A stretch of 64,000 nucleotides of DNA from assembly GCA_044224315.1 (NCBI GenBank), contig JBGAKR010000003.1, forward strand, positions 434,001 through 498,000, written 5' to 3'. Made by a program: the position numbers and the translations under genes. Origin of the DNA: JAGXTF01 sp044224315 (GTDB lineage Bacteria; Bacteroidota; Bacteroidia; NS11-12g; UBA955). The notes below the pieces were generated by a model that was given only the letters and a program-made list of their open reading frames with translations, was not told where the DNA came from and did no database searches. The number at the start of each line of letters is the position of its first letter. Positions within the stretch are counted from its first letter, which is position 1. Of this stretch, positions 58,264 through 64,000 are shown piece after piece.

Positions 58264-60645
58264 TTAGAAATAAATGCGGTACATCATCATGGGATAAAAA
58301 CCTTGCTGATACTCGGTGCGCACTTTTTTGGCATTGAAATCCCAGCTCATGGTTAAGGGGTTTTTATGGTTGGTAACATTTTGCAAATCTACCGCCCATT
58401 CTTGTGTTACATGTTTGCCGTTGCGCTTGTATCCAATGCGTAAATCGAGTCTGAAATAATCATCAAATTTACTCTCAAATGCATGCGCATAATCATACTG
58501 CACCAGGTTACCATTCTTGATGGTTTCTGCCACATTTACCGGAGTATACCGACGTCCACCGGCAATTGTACCTTTCACATTAAAACTAACGATACTGTTT
58601 TTATTTTTACCCAATTTTAAATCATAACCTGCAAGCGCATTTACAATATAATTTCCATCCCAGGCAGTGCTGCGCCATTGGTTATCTGTAGTGGCATACT
58701 GGCTTTTAAATATGCTGGTAGTAACCAGGAAATAATAATTGTTGCTAAAGAATTTTTCCAGGGTAAATTCAACCCCATAATTCTTACCTTTGCCTTTGTT
58801 TAAAAGGGTATCCAGGACAGGCAAACCGGTAAAATCAGCACCCCAATTGAGCAAACTGAAATTATTTTTGGAAGTGGTTTCAACAGGAACACCATTCAAT
58901 ATCTGGTAATAGGTTTCTACCCGGAAACGAAGGCTGCGGAAGGGTAGCAATTCAAATCCAAGTGCCGCATGGTTAGATTTTGTAAAGCCTAAATCTTTAT
59001 TGGGCTGGCGGTATTTTAACAATACACTGTCCCATACCCTGGCATGGTATACCTCCAGGGGTTGCGTAGAACTGTGCATACCTACGCCGCCAAATATGGA
59101 AGATTTTTTACCCGTATTCCATTTAATACCCAACCGGGGCTCTACCCTGCTTTGTTTATTTGCAGCCCAATATTGGTAATACAAACCGGGCGTAACCACT
59201 ACATTTTTGGCAGCTTGTAATTTCCATTGGGTATATGCCTGTCCTAAAAAATTATTGCCCTGATAATTGCGCAGCGTGCGCACAGTTTCTCCATTTCTAA
59301 AACTATCCCTTAAATCGGAACCCAATTGATTGACAAAAAATCCACTGCGCATGGCTACGCGATTGCTGAGTTTGAAATTCACAAAACTATGCCATTGGGC
59401 GCGTGTGTTCAGGGCTTGCTCGGCATATTTCCAGGGTGTTTCATCGGTGTTGGTTACGCTGTCAACCCTGGTAAAACGTTTTTGCGCATTCAGGTTGAGC
59501 ACATTTTTCCAATACCCTCTTTTTCCCAGGTAGTTTACATTGCTCAGAATTAAAACGCCCATATTGCTGCCATTGATTATATTGTTGCGGTAAGCCGAAC
59601 CGTAGCTCATGTCTGTAGTATCGCGGTTCTTATCCAATATAGAAATGCTGCTTAAACCACCTACACCAATTAAGGCCCATTCACCGGTTTTGGTATGGGG
59701 TAAATTAACCTTAAAACTAAGGTCTTGATAGTATGGAACCCCGCCATAGGTGAGTTTAAAACCCAAGGTACTCATAAAAGCCAAGGTGCTGTATCGGTAA
59801 TTGATAATGTAACTGCCTCCGTTTTTTCGGGCAAACGGACCCTCGGCACCGGCTTCAAATCCATTGAACCCCACCTGCCCCATCCATTGCCTTTTTTGGT
59901 CGTTGCCGTTGCGCATTTTTAAATCAAAAACACCACTGGTAGCATTGCCATATTCGGCTGGAAATGCGGAGGTAAGAAAATCGCTGTTGGCAAGGGTATT
60001 GTTGTTGAGAATAGATACCGGTCCACCTGTAGCACCCTGGCTAGCATAGTGGTTGGGGTTTGGAATATCGGCTCCATCTAATCGCCATAGCAAACCCATA
60101 GGACTATTTCCGCGGATAATGATATCGTTGCGCTGACTGCCTACACTGCTAACACCGGCAAAGTTGGCCACCATGCGGCTCGGATCGCCCAGGCTGCCTG
60201 CATAGCGATTGGTTTGGTCAATGGTAAAATTACGACCACTTACCAGCACCAAATCATTATTGGTTGCAGCTGGATTGTTGCGTTTCACCACCACTTCTGC
60301 CGTTTTTATTTTAACAAAATCAGCTTCGAGAGAAATGTTTAATACCACCTCACGGGCCGAGTTTAGAATAATGTCGGAGATGAAACCCTCTTTAAAACCA
60401 CCTGCTGTTATGCGCAGCATGTGACGACCGATTGCAACCTTATCAAATCTGAAATTACCCGCTGTATCGGTTTGGGTTTTAGGTGTTCCTTCTGCCGAAA
60501 TAAGCTCTACCAATGCACCGGCTATAGGCTGCAAAGTTTCGTTTTCGGTTACCCTGCCTCGTATGGTTTGGGTAAGTTGCTGGGCTTGCACTTGAAATGC
60601 GAATAGCCCCAACAGCAAAGTCAATAAGTATTGTACTGATTTCAT
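58264..60645 (-). CDS. TonB-dependent receptor with carboxypeptidase-regulatory-like domain
   Basis: 793 residues from ATG 60645 (the frame extends to a TTG). Signal peptide SVQYLLTLLLGLFAFQVQAQ; CarboxypepD_reg-like beta-sandwich about 25-110 (IRGRVTENETLQPIAGALVELISAEG, GNFRFDKVAIGRHMLRI). The plug is about 120-260, with LVSGRNFTIDQTNRYAGSLGDPSRMVANFAGV. A 22-strand barrel follows, with PAEYGNATSGVFDLKMR and a terminal GFYPMMMYRIYF strand ending in Phe. SusC-type receptors are longer and preceded by SusD; here there is no SusD, and a DUF2306 protein and a LytTR system follow, so uptake of a metal-chelate or other small molecule is more likely. AATCTTTG lies 4-5 nt before the ATG. Confidence 0.9.
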   Translation of the reverse strand: MKSVQYLLTLLLGLFAFQVQAQQLTQTIRGRVTENETLQPIAGALVELISAEGTPKTQTDTAGNFRFDKVAIGRHMLRITAGGFKEGFISDIILNSAREVVLNISLEADFVKIKTAEVVVKRNNPAATNNDLVLVSGRNFTIDQTNRYAGSLGDPSRMVANFAGVSSVGSQRNDIIIRGNSPMGLLWRLDGADIPNPNHYASQGATGGPVSILNNNTLANSDFLTSAFPAEYGNATSGVFDLKMRNGNDQKRQWMGQVGFNGFEAGAEGPFARKNGGSYIINYRYSTLAFMSTLGFKLTYGGVPYYQDLSFKVNLPHTKTGEWALIGVGGLSSISILDKNRDTTDMSYGSAYRNNIINGSNMGVLILSNVNYLGKRGYWKNVLNLNAQKRFTRVDSVTNTDETPWKYAEQALNTRAQWHSFVNFKLSNRVAMRSGFFVNQLGSDLRDSFRNGETVRTLRNYQGNNFLGQAYTQWKLQAAKNVVVTPGLYYQYWAANKQSRVEPRLGIKWNTGKKSSIFGGVGMHSSTQPLEVYHARVWDSVLLKYRQPNKDLGFTKSNHAALGFELLPFRSLRFRVETYYQILNGVPVETTSKNNFSLLNWGADFTGLPVLDTLLNKGKGKNYGVEFTLEKFFSNNYYFLVTTSIFKSQYATTDNQWRSTAWDGNYIVNALAGYDLKLGKNKNSIVSFNVKGTIAGGRRYTPVNVAETIKNGNLVQYDYAHAFESKFDDYFRLDLRIGYKRNGKHVTQEWAVDLQNVTNHKNPLTMSWDFNAKKVRTEYQQGFYPMMMYRIYF

Positions 60646-60808
60646 GCAGCAAAGATTCAAACCCGGCTGCTGGCCACGCGAATACTAAAGGATGAGGTGC
60701 AACACAACATGGATGAATGGTACAAATATCCGGCTGAAATGCATGGACCAACTATCTGCAAATATTTTACTTTTATTAAAGCCATAAAATCATCAAATTT
60801 GCACCTTT

Positions 60809-61462
60809 ATGCTAGACAAATTCGGAATAGCCAAATGCATAGCTCGAGAGCTGAAAGACGGTTACTATGTAAACCTTGGTATCGGAATACCAACCCTGGT
60901 AGCCAACTATATTCCGGAAGGGATAGATGTGGTATTGCAAAGCGAAAACGGATTGTTGGGCATGGGCCCATTTCCCTATGAGGGCGAGGAAGATGCCGAT
61001 TTGATAAATGCAGGTAAACAAACCATTACCATGGTTCCGGGTTCATCCTTGTTCGACAGTGCAACCAGCTTTGGCATGATTCGCAGTGGTCGCGTAGACT
61101 TAACCGTATTAGGGGCCATGGAAGTAACCGACCAGGGCGATATAGCCAATTGGAAGGTGCCGGGCAAAATGGTAAAAGGCATGGGCGGTGCCATGGATCT
61201 TGTAGCCTCTGCCAAGAATATTATTGTGGCCATGATGCATACCAGCAAAGATGGCAAAAGCAAATTGCTCAAAGAATGCACCCTACCCATTACAGGATTG
61301 AAATGCGTAAAAAAAGTTGTAACCGAATTGGGTGTTTTTGAAATTACAGAAAGGGGATTTGAACTCAAAGAACTGGCCCCTGGCGTTACTGTAGATGAGG
61401 TAAAAGCCAAAACAGAAGGCCGTTTGGTTGTAGAGGGCAACATCCCTACGGTTGAAATCTAA
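60809..61462 (+). CDS. scoB: 3-oxoacid CoA-transferase subunit B
   Basis: 217 residues. A family I CoA-transferase beta chain: YYVNLGIGIPTLVANYIPEG, the catalytic Glu in SENGLLGMGPFP, AGKQTITMVPGSSLFDSATSF, MEVTDQGDIANWKVPGKMVKGMGGAMDL, and KKVVTELGVFEITERGFELKELAPGVT. With subunit A it moves CoA from succinyl-CoA to acetoacetate (ketone/branched-chain breakdown). The partner gene, usually directly upstream, is absent here; upstream is the divergent TonB receptor. CAAATTTG lies shortly before the start, one mismatch from the -7 box. Confidence 0.94.
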   Translation: MLDKFGIAKCIARELKDGYYVNLGIGIPTLVANYIPEGIDVVLQSENGLLGMGPFPYEGEEDADLINAGKQTITMVPGSSLFDSATSFGMIRSGRVDLTVLGAMEVTDQGDIANWKVPGKMVKGMGGAMDLVASAKNIIVAMMHTSKDGKSKLLKECTLPITGLKCVKKVVTELGVFEITERGFELKELAPGVTVDEVKAKTEGRLVVEGNIPTVEI

Positions 61463-61657
61463 CCATATAATTTCCCGCATAAGTATTTAGGATTATCCCT
61501 AATTCACTTTTGAAGGTTAAGTATAACCTTTCAAACCATGCACGGATATTTTGCGGCATGCCTTAACTTTCCATTCACAAACTTTTTTATACCGTTCACA
61601 AACTTCATTAGGTGGATGAAAGAAATTTCAGGCTGATTTGTAGCAAAATTCAATCGC

Positions 61658-62989
61658 ATGAAATTCAAAAACTCATTGATTAAAACCCTCCTTCTGTTTG
61701 CCATTTCGATTTGCAGTGTGCAATTCACAATGGCTGCAGCAACGGTAAGTTCCATTCGCATTATTCGCGCCGATTATTGCGGCGATGGCCAGGCATTTAC
61801 CAAACCCTATACCCGTATTGTAATTATTGTTAAAAACGACGATAATGATGAGGTTTCGTCTATCAAAGCCAACCTTACGCCCATTGGCAAAAGTCCAAAA
61901 CCCACCAAAGCCGATGTGGAGGTTACCTACAGCAGTGAAACCTCGGTAAAGGGAGCAAAAAGATATGTAAATACCACCCTAACCTTTAGTAGCGATGTAT
62001 TGGATGCTGCCTATACCGTAACCACCGAAATGTTGAACGCCAAAGGCCAAACGGTGGGAAAAAAACAAACCCAAAACGTATCGGTAGATAGCAAGGGTGA
62101 AAGTACCTGCGGCAATGGATTAACCGTGGAATGTGTAATATTTAACGTTGTCAGTGCCCGCCGGAGCTTGGGCGGTACAGTTTCGCAAATGGCAAGTAGT
62201 ATTCAGTATGCTGCAGACCGGGGTGCAAAAGTTGCCGACACCATCAATATCAGCAATTCAATTGCCATTGATGCCGCTGAAGGTGATAAGGCCTCAGAAG
62301 TTTGGGTATATTATGCCTTGCTCAATGGAAATGGAAACAGAGAATACGTATATAACCAGGCCAAATACAATTCTAAAGTTGAGGGCTGGGAAGTACAACA
62401 CACTATCAATGCCAACAGTAAAGATGAGAAAACTATTACAGATGCCTTAATTAGTATTAAAAATCCGTGTGGTGAAATCATATGGCATACTATAAAAATG
62501 GATCGTGTACTGGGTTTTGGCCAAGAAGGTGTGCGCATTAGAGCAGTTCGTGGTATGTCGAAAGATATGAAGGATGAATTGGGCAAAAAGAGTACCACCT
62601 GCAGCAGCAATTTTTCGCTCAGTGAGGTAAATATTCTTACCACAAATGCATCAGGCATTTATACTCTTTCTTTCGATTTTCAGTTTGACAGCAGCAGCAA
62701 CACCCCCGATTCGGTTGCCATGGTAGTACAACTTGAAAACTGCAGCGGCACCAAGCAAAATATAGCCATTACACTGAAATATGACCGCAAATCGGGCACC
62801 TATGTAGGCGGACAAGCCCTGTCTCAAAGCAAAGACTGTCCATGGGTTTTAACCAAAGGCGAAATCGGTGCCTATAACGCATGCGGTTATTTAACTTTTT
62901 GGACCTTTAAATACGATAATACCAAATCAAACGGCAGTGGCACCCGCAATGTAGCAACTGCAAACAATGGCAAACCAGGATTGTTATAA
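61658..62989 (+). CDS. Exported protein of unknown function
   Basis: 443 residues. Signal peptide KNSLIKTLLLFAISICSVQFTMAA (about 3-26). The mature part reads as several beta-rich Ig-like domains: VSSIRIIRADYCGDGQAFTKPYTRIVIIVKNDDNDEVSSIKANLTPI, VTYSSETSVKGAKRYVNTTLTFSS, SEVWVYYALLNGNGNREYVYNQAKY, and GIYTLSFDFQFDSSSNTPDSVAMVVQLENCSGTKQNI. Cysteines occur in spaced pairs (ADYCGDG, ESTCGNGLTVECV, KNPCGEI, STTCSSN, ENCSG, KDCPW, YNACGY), suggesting disulfides. There is no T9SS tail and no recognised family. Own terminator 55 bp downstream. Probably periplasmic or secreted. Confidence 0.62.
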   Translation: MKFKNSLIKTLLLFAISICSVQFTMAAATVSSIRIIRADYCGDGQAFTKPYTRIVIIVKNDDNDEVSSIKANLTPIGKSPKPTKADVEVTYSSETSVKGAKRYVNTTLTFSSDVLDAAYTVTTEMLNAKGQTVGKKQTQNVSVDSKGESTCGNGLTVECVIFNVVSARRSLGGTVSQMASSIQYAADRGAKVADTINISNSIAIDAAEGDKASEVWVYYALLNGNGNREYVYNQAKYNSKVEGWEVQHTINANSKDEKTITDALISIKNPCGEIIWHTIKMDRVLGFGQEGVRIRAVRGMSKDMKDELGKKSTTCSSNFSLSEVNILTTNASGIYTLSFDFQFDSSSNTPDSVAMVVQLENCSGTKQNIAITLKYDRKSGTYVGGQALSQSKDCPWVLTKGEIGAYNACGYLTFWTFKYDNTKSNGSGTRNVATANNGKPGLL

Positions 62990-63044
62990 CTGTTATAATT
63001 AAAAGCCAGAAAACAACCAATATAGAATCGCCTTTCTGATTCGA

Positions 63045-63072
63045 AAAAAGACAGCCGAAAGGCTGTTTTTTT
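63045..63072 (+). terminator. Rho-independent terminator with GAAA loop
   Basis: ACAGCC-GAAA-GGCTGT stem preceded by an A-run and followed by TTTTTTTT. The stem word GGCTGTT is the core of the repeat family that follows. Confidence 0.85.
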
Positions 63073-63073
63073 T

Positions 63074-63310
63074 ATCAGATATCGGTTATCGGATATCGGA
63101 TATCTGATATCTGATTACAGATATCGGCTGTTCAAAAAGGCTGTTTCCGTTATCTGATATCTGATATCTGATTACAGACATCGGCTGTTCAAAAAGGCTG
63201 TTTCCGTTATCCATTATCCGTTATCCGCTATCCGATATCGGCTGTCTTTCGGCTGCCTTTCGGCTGTTATTTCGGCTGTTATTTCGGCTGTTGGTTCGGC
63301 TGTTGATTCG
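63074..63310. repeat. GATATC/CGGCTGTT repeat block running into the cation transporter gene
   Basis: 63074-63230 holds two ~66-bp copies built from GATATCTGATATCTGATTACAGA and ATCGGCTGTTCAAAAAGGCTGTTTCC. 63230-63310 is a run of CGGCTGTTattt/CGGCTGTTgatt units. The last units lie inside the transporter coding region. The same words (CCGATATCGG, CGGCTGTT) occur at 14.88-15.2 kb. Confidence 0.85.
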
Positions 63311-64000
63311 GCTGTTGATTCATCTGTTCACCCTTCCCATGCTTCTGGTTGGTACTGATATTTTCTACCGTCCAGTGAATTTTATTTTGAAATGGATATT
63401 TTCTTTCAGTACAATTTTCGAGACTACATATTTTGCATGAAAAATCTAGGCACCCATCTGTATGTACAAATAGTTCTACCTGCTCGCCATATTTGCTTCT
63501 AATTAAATCCTGAAGGGCTTCAATCTCATCGTGGGCCTGGTGTACATTTAAGTACCAGGGTACCGTCATATGGCAATCTAAATGCAATATGCTGCCGTAT
63601 TTTATAATGCGCAGATTATGTAAATCCACCCAATTGGGTTGACGGTGTGCTTCTAAATATTCTACCATTTCGGCCATTAGTTTTCGGTCAGATTCATCCA
63701 TAATTCCAGCCAGCGAAGTGCGTAAAATTTTAACCCCGGTGTAAAGTATAATTATAGAAAATAAAATGGCTACCGCGCTATCTATCCAATTTAAACCTGT
63801 AAACCTCAGTAAAAACAATCCTACAATAATGCCTAATGTGCTCCAGGTATCGCTTTGCAGGTGTTTGCCGCTTGAAATCAAGGGCAATGTATTGAGTTTT
63901 TTTCCCAACCGTATGGCATAGGCTCCTACAAAAAAATTGGCCAGGGCTGAGAAAGAAATAAAAATAATTCCCATGTCGAGCTTTTTCAATTCATGGGGCT
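63279..64000 (-). CDS. Cation diffusion facilitator transporter, 5' end cut by window edge
   Basis: About 240 codons are present, open to the right edge (the frame reads PHELKKLDMG through the boundary), so the N-terminus with TM1-2 and the first metal motif is missing. Visible: TM3 (IIFISFSALANFFVGAYAIRLG), the TM5 metal site GKHLQSDTWSTLG (His/Asp of the HxxxD motif), TM6 (WIDSAVAILFSIIILYTGVKIL), and the cytoplasmic CDF C-terminal domain (MAEMVEYLEAHRQPNWVDLHNLRIIKYGSILHLDCHM). A Cys-rich extension (CLDFSCKICSLENC) could bind zinc. Such proteins export Zn2+ or similar ions by proton antiport. The end MNQQPNQQPNQQPK is encoded by the CGGCTGTT repeat. Confidence 0.9.
   Translation of the reverse strand, partial: PHELKKLDMGIIFISFSALANFFVGAYAIRLGKKLNTLPLISSGKHLQSDTWSTLGIIVGLFLLRFTGLNWIDSAVAILFSIIILYTGVKILRTSLAGIMDESDRKLMAEMVEYLEAHRQPNWVDLHNLRIIKYGSILHLDCHMTVPWYLNVHQAHDEIEALQDLIRSKYGEQVELFVHTDGCLDFSCKICSLENCTERKYPFQNKIHWTVENISTNQKHGKGEQMNQQPNQQPNQQPK

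Overview
The window looks like a piece of a Bacteroidota chromosome, probably from the Sphingobacteriia/Chitinophagia/Saprospiria side of the phylum; no genus can be named. The evidence is: four proteins ending in type IX secretion (T9SS) sorting domains; a DUF3078 protein; a parA-parB-DUF5683 cluster; a TonB-dependent receptor with a carboxypeptidase-like N-terminal domain; LytTR two-component genes; no recognisable Shine-Dalgarno sequences; and many TAnnTTTG boxes, the Bacteroidota -7 promoter element, just upstream of genes. I see no insertion sequence, phage, integrase or CRISPR array. Most of the window is ordinary housekeeping, envelope and secreted-protein genes.

Layout. 0-4 kb: a minus-strand operon of recQ and two glycosyltransferases, the last cut by the left edge. 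4-14 kb: an erythromycin-esterase-like protein, an HTH regulator, a CsgG-like/unknown secreted pair, a LamG T9SS protein, a MATE pump and two acetyltransferases. 14-15.3 kb: lolD, then a repeat-filled intergenic region with three hairpins closed by GNRA loops. 15.3-25 kb: sucC, a lipoprotein, mscL, DUF3078, a peptide-binding lipoprotein, a UPF0173 hydrolase, parAB-DUF5683-TPR, a Cys-motif membrane protein and a Bax-inhibitor-1 protein. 25.8-29.4 kb: a giant T9SS type B adhesin-like protein. 29.5-30.6 kb: a GT9 glycosyltransferase with an unusual N-terminal Cys cluster. 30.7-31.7 kb: tRNA-Met followed by five tandem copies of a 183-186 bp unit that carries the tRNA 3' end. 31.9-47 kb: DUF1801 and DUF2200 proteins, a 1407-residue head-repeat/S74 fibre protein with a small T9SS partner, a TPR-LuxR regulator, a prohibitin-like lipoprotein, a hydrolase, pdxA, a leucyl aminopeptidase, csp and small envelope proteins. 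47-55.6 kb: a double-length ddl coupled to a PASTA membrane protein, a T9SS protein, a rhodanese, a secreted unknown and a seven-heme cytochrome with TPRs. 55.8-60.6 kb: a TonB receptor-DUF2306-histidine kinase-LytTR regulator operon. 60.8-64 kb: a CoA-transferase B subunit, a secreted unknown, and a cation diffusion facilitator cut by the right edge.

The least ordinary parts are non-coding. The tRNA-Met tandem array (30766-31686) recalls the E. coli tyrT/rtT arrangement but appears unrelated in sequence. Families of short degenerate repeats recur at several loci, and many begin exactly at a stop codon. One of them has apparently become the C-terminal tail of the cation transporter. The -7 boxes of at least six genes lie only 4-9 nt before the start codon, which suggests leaderless or nearly leaderless mRNAs.
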